Positions 21,696-31,490 of a stretch of DNA of 64,000 bases are shown one piece after another (positions within the stretch are counted from its first letter, which is position 1; each line of letters opens with the position of its first letter). This stretch comes from Setomelanomma holmii. Taxonomy: Eukaryota; Ascomycota; Dothideomycetes; Pleosporales; Phaeosphaeriaceae. Below the pieces are notes generated by a model. The model worked only from the letters and a program-made list of their open reading frames with translations, searched no databases and had not been told where the DNA came from. The position numbers and the translations under genes are program-made. The stretch is taken from positions 1-64,000 of the forward strand of contig ML978234.1 of the NCBI GenBank assembly GCA_010015745.1, given 5' to 3'.

Positions 21696-22721
21696 ATGCC
21701 GAAGAGGATTCTTTGTTCCTATGGGATCGATATTGATGCCGCCGCTGGCTGGTGCGCACATATCTAAACTCTCATTCCAGTCCACTCACTAGCATCGCAG
21801 GCTAAATACCAAGACCGGTGCGCCTGCAAATCCAACAGACATCTCGCGCGGTGTTTTCGGTGCGACAGTCGGCATTGACCGCCTGCTCAAGCTCTGGAAC
21901 AAATATAATATCAAGGCAACGTGGTTCACACCAGCTCATTCAGCAGAGTCATTTCCCAAGCAAATTCGCAAGATCGTAGACGCTGGGCACGAGATCGGTC
22001 TACATGGCTACACGCACGAGTTTGTCTCAACTCTAAGCGAGGAGCAGCAGCGAGATGTTTTGAAGAAGAGTATCGAAGTCCTGACAGATATCGTTGGAAA
22101 GAGACCACGAGGGTGGACAGCGCCGGCTTGGAGCACAAGTCTCGAGACTGTGAAACTGCTCGAGGAATTTGGAATCGTGCGTTTTGCATGCACCCGTTGT
22201 CGTATGTACGTACTCACATGGTACAGGAATACGACCATTCATTCATGCACCACGACTCCCAGCCTTACTACCTGCCCTCCCCACACCTCAGCACCTACAT
22301 TGAAACCGACATCTCGCAACCCGCATCGCATTGGATGACACCAATGTCCACACTCAAGCCTTCCTCGGTCGTCGAGATTCCGGCGAACTGGCACTTGGAC
22401 GACTGGCCGCCCTTTCAGCTCTCACTATCTCAGGCCAGCACGCATGGCTACGTCGACACAGCGACCATCGAGCGGCTGTGGAAAGAGCAGTTTGAGTATT
22501 TGTACCGCGAGTGTCCAGAGGACGGCAGCTTCATCTTTCCAATCAGTATCCATCCGCAAGTTAGTGGGAAGCCGCAGGTATTGTTATTGCATGAGAGAAT
22601 GATTGAGTGGATCAATGGGCATGAGGGTGTGGAGTGGGTTACGATGGAAGCAATTATGGATGAGTTCAAGAGTGGAAAGCTGAAAGGTGTGGAGGTCGAG
22701 GGTGGTGCTTCGCTAAATTAG
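21696..22721 (+). CDS. Polysaccharide deacetylase (NodB fold, HpPgdA-like)
   Basis: Three exons, 21696-21751, 21801-22176 and 22227-22721 (introns 49 and 50 nt), encode 308 aa. Motif 1 is CSYGIDIDAAAGW (Asp pair for metal and catalysis), followed by TDISRGVFGATVGIDRLLKL. Motif 2 is GHEIGLHGYTHEF (HxxxH metal ligands), motif 3 RGWTAPAWSTSL. The late region ANWHLDDWPPF and FIFPISIHPQVSGKPQVL carry the remaining motifs. No signal peptide or chitin-binding module is present, so it is probably cytosolic. This fits the HpPgdA/PuuE-like subgroup, which includes peptidoglycan and allantoin-type deacylases, rather than secreted chitin deacetylases. With its divergent amidase-like neighbour it may form a deacylation pair; that is inference. 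Confidence 0.9.
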
Positions 22722-23272
22722 AGCAGTATGACGGCGACACTTGCGCAATCAAGTCTAAACCACGGCCAATGGATCAATCATCTCTGCCTCATCTACAGGT
22801 CCAGCGCACCATCACCGCAAGACCATCTGCAGGTGAAAGAGGACAACTCAGCAAGCAAAAAGAACAATGCACCTGCCTTTGGCGGGCCTTACCCGCTGTA
22901 GATATTTGCAAAGCCGAAACCAAATTGAATTGGTTTATCACGGATTCGAACTCGCAACCATGTCACTACCCCCTGGAGATCATCTCACGGTTTTGATATT
23001 CTAGAACCCGACCCAAAGGTGTCCCAACCCTTAGGCCGTTTCTGAGAGGTTTGAGAATTAATTGATATTCATAGGGGACTGAAGTAATTGTTGGGTTAAT
23101 ATTGTGATTGTTGCTGTGGGCGGAGTTAGAAGACGCGAGGTGACGGTTGAGTGACCGAATTTTCAAATTGCTGCAAATGCAAACCAAATCTCGCACCGCA
23201 TCCCAAGTGATACTCCGCTGAGCTCGAGCTCACCTTAAGCTGTCCAGTCGCCCATATCAAGACCCCCAAACT
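22722..23272. other. Gap between deacetylase and small minus-strand genes
   Basis: 551 bases without a supported gene. The minus strand at 22930-22990 contains a tRNA-like T-loop word (GAGTTCGAATCC) and a downstream ACCA, but stems do not pair (see rejected items). Confidence 0.4.
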
Positions 23273-23686
23273 TCACCTCCACAATATGATACCAAGCCGA
23301 CCTACCATCCCCACCATCCCCACCATCCCCTCCGCCTCGTCGTCCTCTACATCCTCCGACCCAAACGTATCACCCTTCGCCTCAACATCCCTCTTCCTCT
23401 CCTCCAGCATCTCTCGCATGCGCACCTGCGCTTCCTCCTTCGTGCTAAACCACCTCAAACTCGCATACCGCGCGTGTTCCTTGTTCATGCGAAATTTGAC
23501 GACTCTGTTGTTGTTGACCCTAGAAGATGTGTCAGGGTGCCTACATTCTACAGTCTTGTAGTCGTAAGTTATGGTGTCTTCTTCGTGTTCCCATGTCGCG
23601 TGACGGGCTTTGGAGATGACTTCGACGACTTTGTAGGATGGCGGAGTGGTGCTTTGAATATGGATCAGGCAGAAGAAGGAGAGCAT
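23273..23686 (-). CDS. Hypothetical small protein with charged C-terminus
   Basis: 137 aa from ATG 23686. The sequence reads MLSFFCLIHIQSTTPPSYKV, then a mixed, protein-like segment (ATWEHEEDTITYDYKTVECR), a basic stretch NNRVVKFRMNKEHARYASLRWF and a helical, Glu/Arg-rich part. It ends with three tandem Gly-Met-Val units encoded by a 9-bp repeat (23304-23330). A TATATATG-type box lies about 57 bases upstream of the ATG on the same strand, which supports a real transcript. There may be an undetected upstream exon, since a CCACCACAG acceptor-like site precedes the ATG. No known domain; moderate to low confidence that the model is right. Confidence 0.4.
   Translation of the reverse strand: MLSFFCLIHIQSTTPPSYKVVEVISKARHATWEHEEDTITYDYKTVECRHPDTSSRVNNNRVVKFRMNKEHARYASLRWFSTKEEAQVRMREMLEERKRDVEAKGDTFGSEDVEDDEAEGMVGMVGMVGRLGIILWR
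23304..23330. repeat. Three tandem 9-bp units (ACCATCCCC)
   Basis: Three perfect copies of ACCATCCCC, encoding Gly-Met-Val three times on the minus strand near the C-terminus of the small hypothetical gene. Confidence 0.9.
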
Positions 23687-23742
23687 CTTGAAGTGCGAGA
23701 AGACCTGTGGTGGAACCGGCAATGGTGTGGATCCGTGGGCGC

Positions 23743-23749
23743 ATATATA
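23743..23749 (-). promoter_or_regulatory. TATA-like box upstream of hypothetical gene
   Basis: ATATATA-type core (CTATATATGC on the minus strand) about 57 bases before the ATG at 23686, a plausible spacing for a fungal TATA box. Sequence match only. Confidence 0.35.
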
Positions 23750-23962
23750 GTGACTGCGAAGTTTGTTACAATACTTGACATGGGTCAGCAGGTATGTGAC
23801 GGTCGTGATCGTGGAGGACTGTAAGCCCTCATGACTTCAAATCGACGCATTCTGCACTCCCGAGACTCTCTATTCAGGTGGGAATTACTCGGACGAGCCG
23901 CCAATTTGCAAACTACACAGGTCCAGATATCGTCTCAATTCCCAACCAGACTTCCTTCGCTG

Positions 23963-24328
23963 TTACTCCTCCTCCTCCTCCTCCTCCCTCTCCTCCTCAT
24001 CGGGCGTAGGACTAGGTGTATTCCCAGGACACCCATCTCCAAACAACGCAGCCTGAATCCGAATATGCCTGCTTTCTCCCGCTTGGGCACCGGGGCTAGG
24101 GTTGAGGAGATGGTAATGGTACTTCGTCAGTCTCTCCCCGGAGAAGAGGTCCACAAGTCATAAGTCCTCAGGGACCTCCTCAATCTGGTGGAGGGCATCA
24201 TTGTTGAGGTGGTTGAAAACGCGGTCTAGTCCTTCATTTGCTGCTTCGGGGACGTGGAAGATGCTTTGAACTACGACCTCTCCGTTCCCGTTGCGTTTGC
24301 TGATGATCATGTAGCCTGTAGCAGACAT
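23963..24328 (-). CDS. Small hypothetical gene split by an in-frame TGA (readthrough candidate or pseudogene)
   Basis: On the minus strand an ATG at 24328 opens 56 codons: MSATGYMIISKRNGNGEVVV, then QSIFHVPEAANEGLDRVFNH and a short acidic end EEVPEDL. A TGA follows at 24158-24160. The same frame then continues for 64 codons to a TAA at 23963: LVDLFSGERLTKYHYHLLNP, RHIRIQAALFGDGCPG, a Pro/Thr stretch and a run of Glu. Both halves look protein-like and share one frame, so they were probably one 121-residue protein. The stop is either a nonsense mutation or a leaky stop (TGA followed by CTT). I see no intron that would remove it. The family is unknown to me. Confidence 0.5.
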
Positions 24329-24534
24329 GGGAAGGGCTGTGTCGACGAGCTAAGCGAGGCAAATTAAGCTCCAGGGAATCCGAGCTTATACAAGGCCAAT
24401 GATTGCTGCTGGTATGATCATGCGCATCCAAGGCCATCATTCACAAGATCCACATTCCACACTGCATGCATTCCACGGCACAATGACCCATACTACATAC
24501 CTCTTTCTCATTCTCCTCCCCCAAACTCCATCTC

Positions 24535-25011
24535 TCACCAAGGCATAGCATCCGCCCCAACATGCTCCCTAGCCACGAAACCCCTCCTCTTCTCAACCTC
24601 CTCCTCCTCCAAATGCCCATACCCATGCCCACTACCCCATCTCCTCTTCACCCTCCTAAGCACCAACCGCCCAACACCCCAAACACTCCCCGCCAGCACA
24701 GTGCCCATTATCCCCGTTGGCGCAAGCACAAACCCCGCACCAGACACTATCGTGCCAAACGCGCCGGCGCCAATTGTAGCGACCAGACTGCCTATCGCAA
24801 CGTACTTGGCGTATCGCACTAGCCGCCAGAACAGGAAGATGAACGAGGAGCGGATAGCGCGCAGGAGCACGCGCGTGCGGCGCGAGGAAATGGACGAGGG
24901 CGCGGATTTGGGGTCGTAGAGGTAGCGTAGGTTGCGTTTTGTGGTGGCGAGGGCGGTTCTCGAATGCGTGTCTATTTGGGCTTCTTCCGAGGTTGGGGGT
25001 GGGCGGGCCAT
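24535..25011 (-). CDS. Small fungal membrane protein, unknown function
   Basis: Single exon, 158 aa from ATG 25011. A polar N-terminus of 45 residues (with RNLRYLYDPKSAPSSISSRR) precedes a hydrophobic hairpin-like region at about 55-115: SSFIFLFWRLVRYAKYVAIG, then SLVATIGAGAFGTIVSGAGF and VLAPTGIMGTVLAGSVWGVG. Gly-rich GxxxG spacing suggests packed helices. The C-terminus is basic, then acidic. Composition and layout resemble small mitochondrial or ER membrane proteins conserved in Pezizomycotina, but I recognise no named family and assign no function. Confidence 0.65.
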   Translation of the reverse strand: MARPPPTSEEAQIDTHSRTALATTKRNLRYLYDPKSAPSSISSRRTRVLLRAIRSSFIFLFWRLVRYAKYVAIGSLVATIGAGAFGTIVSGAGFVLAPTGIMGTVLAGSVWGVGRLVLRRVKRRWGSGHGYGHLEEEEVEKRRGFVAREHVGADAMPW

Positions 25012-25570
25012 TGTGTGTTATCTGGTAGGGTTGTTGTGCTTGGATTATGGTGGGTTGGTGGGCTGTTGGAAAGGAAATATTTTTGGAAAGGAAAAGTCGG
25101 AGCAATGACGTCGAGGAACTAGTTCCGAGTTGAGTCCTGTATGTCTAGACAAACATGATATCCATCAAGTCGTGTACATACCACACGTCTCACGCATCGC
25201 ATATTGAGCAAAAGACGATAAATATCCATCATTCAGTCCTACCTCGATCCAAGCAGGATCAAGGCAGATTTTGTTGTATTGTTCATATCGTGCTCTCGCT
25301 CAAACTAGTCAATCAAGTTTTCCGTGAACCGTAAACCCGGGAGATAGTCCACCATAGACACCACCTGATAGACTCCGAATAGACTTTTGACCGATAACCC
25401 GCTAACTCGAACGAACTAAGATGGAAGCCGCAGCCTAAATGTCTATCATGGTAGTGGTAGATGTCGATAGGGCGCAACCTTCGGTACACAAATCCGCAGT
25501 GCAAAACAATCATTGACGCGCTCGTGGTGTAGTGAGAGTGGAGGAGCGCGTCTCAGGCAGCAGCCGCAAT
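25012..25570. other. Gap between membrane protein start and RRM protein 3' end
   Basis: 559 bases with no supported gene; promoter of the small membrane protein and 3' flank of the RRM gene. Confidence 0.5.
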
Positions 25571-26856
25571 CTAAGCGGCGGTCGCGGCGGGCGCCTCGGT
25601 GGCCTTCTCAACGGCATCGGTGGCGGCCGCATCGGTGTTGGGGGCGTCACCCTCAACGGCGTCGATGTGATCGTCCTCCTTGCCGGGCGAGTCAATCGCG
25701 ACCTTAACGGCGATCTCACGGCCCTCAATCTCCTTGCCGTTCATCTCGTTGCAAGCCTTCTGCTGGAGCTCCTCGGAACCGAGAGTGACGAATCCGAAAC
25801 CACGGCCCTTACGGGGCTCGCCACGGGCCTGCAACTTCTTGACCATGAAGCGGGGGATGGGGCGGAGGGCGATTTTGGCCTGGGTAGGAGAGTAGTCCTT
25901 GAAGATCTCAAGAAGCTGGATTCATGTTAGCATCCACAAAATGCCATGGGCGACAAGACGCACCTTGTCTTCCTTCAGGTCGTAAGGCAGGTTGGCAACC
26001 ATGACCTTGGTCTTGGAGGCAACACCGTCCTCGGGAGGACCACGTTGCTTGCGCTCGCGAGGTTCGCGCGGCTCGCGGGGAGCAGCGTCCTTCTTGGCCT
26101 CGGTGCCCTTCTTAACTGTGAGCGCTTCGTTCGTAGTCTCAGTCAAGGGAGCAACTTGGCCGGGTACATTTGTGGGGGTAGATTCTGCAGGAGCAGCGTC
26201 GGTGAGCTCGACCTGTTCAGCACCCTCGGCGCCGTCAGCCTGCTTGCCAGAGTCAGTCCGTGTCTCCAGTGATTCTTTCGTAGTACGACTTACAGCACGT
26301 CCACCACGTCCAGTGCGGCCACCACGGCCACGACCGCGTCCACGTCCGCGAGTGGAAGTTCGGCGACGGTTCTCGCCGCTGTTGCCCTCAGCACCGCTAC
26401 CGGCGCCTTCGGCGTGAGCCTCAGGTGTGCGAGCGAGCTGGATCGAGACCTTGCGCTCGAGGATGGCCTTGCCGTTGAGCTCCGCAATGGCGCGCTCGGC
26501 CTCGGACGGGGTCGAAAGAGCGACGAAGGCGTAGCCGACGGGACGCGAGGTGCGCGGGTTGGTGGGGATGGTCGTGGACTCGCTGTGAAACGTGTTAGCA
26601 TCGGCCTGCGTCATGTGGGTCCGGAGCCCTTCACTCACACCAGGTAGTCCTTGAAGAAGTCCTTCAACTCCCCCTCGTTGGTCGCATATGCGAGGTTTCC
26701 AATGTAAAGTCGCCTACCCTCGGCGGCGCTCGCACGCACAGCCTCGTCCTCGGCTGTGGTGGGCTGCTGGGCGCCGGTGCTCTCGGTGGTGGGAGCCGTG
26801 TTGTCGAGGGAGGTGGTGGCCATCTGGGCGGTGACACTGTCGACTGGTGCGGACAT
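25571..26856 (-). CDS. RNA-binding protein with two RRMs and a central RGG box
   Basis: Four exons on the minus strand, 26639-26856, 26294-26582, 25964-26239 and 25571-25915 (introns 56, 54, 48 nt), give 375 aa. RRM1 (about 48-125) has RNP2 LYIGNL and RNP1 VGYAFVAL, completed across the first junction (FKDYLVESTTIP). An RGG-type box GRGRGRGRGGRTGRGGR follows. The middle is low-complexity and charged. RRM2 (about 250-340) has VMVANLPYD and RGFGFVTL. The C-terminus is an Ala/Asp/Glu tail. The second intron (54 nt, GTAAGT donor) is in frame and stop-free, so retention would add 18 residues after the RGG box. Such proteins act in mRNA processing or translation; a precise yeast counterpart is not clear. 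Confidence 0.9.
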
Positions 26857-27679
26857 TTTTGTTGAAGTTTTGATGGTTGAAGAACACGAATAGAACGAGC
26901 CGTGTAGAAGTTGAGGAAACTTGGAGTCCTGGTAGACCGGTAAAGGTAACCGTGAACAGTTGCTGGTTGGTGGAGAAGATGGATTGACGAACCGCCTTTC
27001 AGGTGGAACTATTGGCGAGGGGGGTGTTGGTTGGGAAGCTACGAGCCCGGGGAAGTGTGGGAGAGAGTTGGGTTGATGGGTGCGTTGATTGTCTCTGTTG
27101 TTGACTTGATGGGGAGAAAGGGAGAGGCGGTCGAGAAATTTAAGAGCTCGACCACGGCGACTGGGGCGCTAGGACCACCTCGGAGCAGGAAGCGACGCAC
27201 CCCGGTCTGTAGGGAATGAGGGCCCATGGCAGGCAACAGGGCTGGTGAGAAAAGGGGGCGCGATTGACGACATGATAGGCTCTGCTCTGAAATGGTAAAG
27301 GTGAGAGCATGCCTCACTTCCTCTGCATCCAGTACATTGTCGTAGACCCTCGGGGATTTCTGTGTTCGCGATTATATAAGACATGCTCGTCATGCAAGCG
27401 AGCTGCGGGCGCCACAATCTGCGAATCCACACTCGCGCCACACCTTGAGACACCGAGCCCTGGAGCAGAGCGATTGCGGCAAGCTTCACCCAGGACCCAC
27501 CGGCCGCTAGAGAGCCTTAACGATGAAGACCCGCCTGCCGCTCGACGTGTCCGCTAGCGCACCGCTTTCCTCTCACCGCAGCCCTGGGGAAGCGCCACAC
27601 GCAAATTTCCAGCACTCGCAACGCTTATCGAGGCTAGCCTCACTGCCGTACCTTCCTCACCGCCCTCAAAGCACCTGCC
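26857..27679. promoter_or_regulatory. Divergent promoter region, RRM protein and TAH18
   Basis: 823 bases between diverging starts of two conserved genes. Short overlapping frames are not protein-like. Confidence 0.45.
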
Positions 27680-29731
27680 ATGGCGAGTACACAGCAAGCA
27701 CGCCGAGCCCTGGTAGTTTACGGCTCCGAGACGGGGAATGCCCAGGATGTTGCCGAGGAAATGGGCAGGCTCGCTGTGCGGCTGCGATTCGAGACGGAAG
27801 TCACGGAGCTAGATGCAATTTCTCTTGTATGTTGCATGTCGAATGTTGGAGGCGTGGTATTAATGGCATGTAGAAACAACTGCCGCAACACGATGTGGTG
27901 CTCATAGCAATATCGACAAGTGGCCAAGGTGATTTGCCACCCAATAGTCAGACTTTCTGGCGAGCTCTGCGTAGTGCGAGGTTACGACCAGGATGCCTGC
28001 AGCAGATGAAGTTCGCCTCATTTGGACTTGGAGATACCTCATATCCAAAGTTCAACTGGGCGCATCGCAAGCTGTATAATCGTCTGCTCCAGCTTGGGGC
28101 ACAGCCGATTTGCGATCGTGGAGAATGTGACGATCAACAACCGGAAGGGTGAGTCTTCAGCCTGGTCTGACTCTGTGAAAGTTCATGTCACATGATATCG
28201 AAGAAGCAACCCCCACTTAGCAACCAGATCATCGTTTTGGATGCCCCAACTCTCATACTGACTATTGAAAAGAGTCGACGGTTCATTTGTCCCATGGTCC
28301 ATCTCCCTGCGCCAACGTCTCCTCGAACAGTACCCTCTTTCATCCGGCCTCGATCCAATACCCGACGACGTCCTCCTCGATCCAAATTGGATCCTCGACT
28401 TTGCCGATCGTACTCCGACGCCTCAGAATGGAGCTCCGCCTATGAAGCCATTGCCCAACGGCGGTACACCACCCACCGTCACCAACAACATTCCTACAAC
28501 CATCATCACCAATACCCGCATGACACCCGCGACTCACTGGCAAGATGTCCGACACCTCACTCTCTCGCTTCCTGGTACACATCGCTACGCCCCTGGCGAT
28601 ACCCTAACCCTCTACCCTCGCAATTTTCCATCAGACGTCGACGCCTTCCTCACCTGCATGAATTGGACTTCCATCGCCGACAAGCTCCTCCACTTCGTCC
28701 CATCCTCCCCAAATACCTCCTCAAACACCCCACCACCAATCCGATCTCTTTCGCCCAACGACACAATCACCCTCCGCCTACTCCTGACAGACCACCTAGA
28801 CATAATGTCCATCCCTCGGCGCTCCTTCTTTGCTCAACTCGCGCACTACACCACTGACACTTTCCAAAAAGATCGATTGCTCGAATTCACAAATCCAGAG
28901 TACATCGACGAACTGTACGACTACACGACGCGGCCGCGTAGGAGCATCCTCGAAGTGCTGCAGGAGTTTGAGACTGTAAAAGTGCCGTGGCAGAAAATTG
29001 TCGGGCTGGTGCCGGTCATGAGGGGCAGGTTGTTCAGTATCGCGAGTGCATGTACTGTTCTGGAAGGAAGTACTGAGGGCCCGAGGACAAATGTGGAGTT
29101 GTTGATTGCGATTGTCAAGTATAAAACGGTGATTAAGAGGTTGAGACAGGGCGTGTGTACGAGGTATGTTGCTTCGCTCGAAGCAGGGCAAGAGATACCG
29201 GTGACGCTGCAAAAAGGAGGACTTAAAGTTACGAGGAACGAATTAGACAGGCCGGTGATCATGATCGGGCCGGGAACGGGTGTTGCGCCGATGCGGAGCT
29301 TGGTATATCAACGCATGCAGTGGCGGAAAGAGGCCGAGGAAAGTGGTACAGTGAAGCGTGACACAGAGATGAAGGACTTGCTATTCTTTGGCTGCCGGAA
29401 TGAAGACAAAGACTACTTATTCAAAGACGAGTGGGGAGACCTGTTGGAAAAGGGCGTCCCACTCCAGGTCTTCGCAGCTTTTTCCCGAGATCAGCACCAG
29501 AAAGTCTATGTCCAAGATCTGGTTCGTCAACAAAGCGAACAGGTGTACGACGCGCTCGCCAACAAGAATGGGATCGTGTACATTTGCGGCTCGTCTGGGA
29601 AGATGCCTCAAGCGATCCGCGAAGCGTTGATCGAGATATTCCAGAAGCATAGGGAAATGGAACGGAATGACGCCGAGGCGTATCTAGCCGCGATGGAGAA
29701 AGCAGGGCGGTACAAACAGGAGACTTGGTAG
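27680..29731 (+). CDS. TAH18: NADPH-dependent diflavin oxidoreductase (Tah18)
   Basis: Three exons, 27680-27826, 27874-28148 and 28273-29731 (introns 47 and 124 nt), encode 626 aa, close to yeast Tah18. The flavodoxin domain (about 8-150) starts ALVVYGSETGNAQDVAEEMG and includes STSGQGDLPPNSQTFWRAL and FGLGDTSYPKFN. The FAD-binding region carries LLFEFTNPEY-like helices and RGRLFSIASAC (RxYS-type FAD motif, here RLFS). The NADPH domain has IMIGPGTGVAPMRSL, LLFFGCRNEDKDYLF and VYICGSSGKMPQAIREAL. In yeast Tah18 passes electrons from NADPH via FAD and FMN to Dre2 for cytosolic iron-sulfur cluster assembly; that role is expected here. All cofactor motifs are intact. Confidence 0.95.
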
Positions 29732-29860
29732 TCGAAGGCAACGTCATCATGCTTGCTTCCGCGGCTGTAGCCTATAGAAGCTGGTGCAAACATGGCTCAA
29801 ATGTCGTACAGACTTCAGATGGGGCATTTTCGGGCATGCTATCATTGCTCGTACCTCCGC

Positions 29861-30973
29861 TCAGCCAAAGCATGACCTGCGCAACGCAGGTAACCTCCCT
29901 CGCCTCCAAGCCGACGGTGAGCTGACCTTTGACAGGCTGGATGGCTGTTCATGAACCTTAAACACTATGCCAACAGCTTCGAACATCTTCTCAAGCTCCT
30001 CCTTTCCGTCGGATCTGAGTTGACTTTGTACAGTATCTGGTGATGGTTTCGTGATAGTGACTCTTTTCAACGCGCTCAATCTTGGTTTCGCGAATCTAGC
30101 CAAATATTGCATGAAAGGACTTTGGGCCTCTCTGCCTTGTCTGAAGGCAACGCGAAGTTTTTCGAGGCTGGTAGGTAGGAAAGAAGTCAAGCTGTTAACA
30201 TGTTGCTCAGCTCTGGTACTATCGTGAATGTCTGCGGTAGAGAACACAAGATCGCCAATATCCAGTGTCCGTAGTACGGGAACGGACGGAAGCAGCGTGA
30301 GTGTGTCATCGATGTCCAGTTTATGGTCAGTACGAACGCATAGATGTGTAAGTGTATTTGCGTGAAGAGCCAGCTCTGACGCAAGGCTCTCGTAACAGAG
30401 CCTAGGAACATGGTCCTGCTGCGGGAAATATTCCAAAAAATGATGGTACGTGAAAGACCGCAAGCCTCGAAGCGCGCGGATGAACTGACAGAGCGTGATT
30501 GATCTCATATCGGATTCATAAAGGGCAAGTGTCACAAGAGGACTTGGCGTTCTGCTTTGTAGTACTCGTTCGGCTGCCTCCACCAAACCCGTTTCGTGAC
30601 GGAGCGGAAAAATGACTTTATACAAAGTTAAGTGCTTTAACGTAGCCACTTCAAGTAGTGGTACGACGTTCTCGAGCTGCAGCGGGCCTCGAACAATAAT
30701 AGTCGTCAATTTGGAGAAGTGGGCCGCATTGACAGCCAGAATCCTGAACCAGTATAAATGCGGATTCCAGGTCGACGTGTCACAAACATCGATGGTTTCC
30801 ACATTTGGCAAGAGCAGCACAAAGAGGTCTAGGAACCAGCCAAACTTTCCAGGTCCGATGTGAAACGACTCGAACAGCTCTGATGAGCTCAAAATATGCT
30901 TGTCTGACGTTACAATGTCAAGGAGACCGAGCTTTTCGATGATTGTGTGAATCTCGGAGTCTTGTAAGGGCAT
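29861..30973 (-). CDS. F-box/LRR-like protein, 5' end uncertain
   Basis: 370 aa from ATG 30973. It has irregular leucine-rich-repeat-like spacing: FLDLFVLLLPNVETIDVCDT, HFSKLTTIIVRGPL, LLEVATLKHLTLYKV, SVPVLRTLDIGDL and FLPTSLEKLRVAF. This pattern is typical of the C-terminal part of the many fungal F-box/LRR-like proteins that recruit substrates to SCF ubiquitin ligases. No F-box is visible in this frame. The frame stays open for 17 codons upstream of the ATG before a stop, and an F-box exon could lie in 31000-31280, but I could not place a convincing splice. The last 25 residues are Ser/Arg-rich. Family call is by pattern only. Confidence 0.6.
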   Translation of the reverse strand: MPLQDSEIHTIIEKLGLLDIVTSDKHILSSSELFESFHIGPGKFGWFLDLFVLLLPNVETIDVCDTSTWNPHLYWFRILAVNAAHFSKLTTIIVRGPLQLENVVPLLEVATLKHLTLYKVIFPLRHETGLVEAAERVLQSRTPSPLVTLALYESDMRSITLCQFIRALRGLRSFTYHHFLEYFPQQDHVPRLCYESLASELALHANTLTHLCVRTDHKLDIDDTLTLLPSVPVLRTLDIGDLVFSTADIHDSTRAEQHVNSLTSFLPTSLEKLRVAFRQGREAQSPFMQYLARFAKPRLSALKRVTITKPSPDTVQSQLRSDGKEELEKMFEAVGIVFKVHEQPSSLSKVSSPSAWRRGRLPALRRSCFG

Positions 30974-31490
30974 TTTGGATTTCGCATCGCTTCCCTTCCA
31001 TGTGACACGCTTGACTCGACTCGTTCAGTCTCTGGAGGGGTCTTGTGAGGGCGAGATAATGGAGCGCAGGAAGAGCAAAGCATTCTGACCAGGAAATGTG
31101 CAGTAAACGTGGTCGAGTGTGAGGTTGTGTAGATGCCTGCTTGTTCGGCCAATAGAGGATTGTTCGCGCAGAGAGCTGTGATGTTCTCTGAAGGAGACAA
31201 GGATGCTCTACCCAGATTGTGAGTGTCGAAGACGAAGGATAGCCGGGTTCAGTACTATTGCAAGGGGAAGCGACCACCAGGTAAGTTGTGAGCTAGTGGC
31301 TTGGCGGCAGTTGCTCTACGGAACCACGAAAACCTTGGAATCATTGTGGGAATGACAGATGAACTCGATTTGAATATCTTACAGCGAATCTTTTGGTATC
31401 ATGAACATTCGGTACACTCTGCTTGGTGTCCGGGGCACGCCAGCCTATGCTTGCGCCAACGCCTATGTATGCGATTCCCATTGCGATTTG
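30974..31490. other. Gap, possibly holding an upstream exon of the F-box/LRR-like gene
   Basis: 517 bases. Two overlapping minus-strand frames (30910-31277) are rich in Ser/Thr/Pro and do not resolve into an exon. Confidence 0.4.

Noticed and set aside
22925..22995. tRNA-like element on the minus strand (GAGTTCGAATCC word and a trailing ACCA)
   Set aside because: The T-stem pairs only at its closing base, no clear anticodon or D arm forms, and the acceptor halves pair for about five bases only. Could at best be a decayed or organellar fragment; tRNAscan-SE would settle it.
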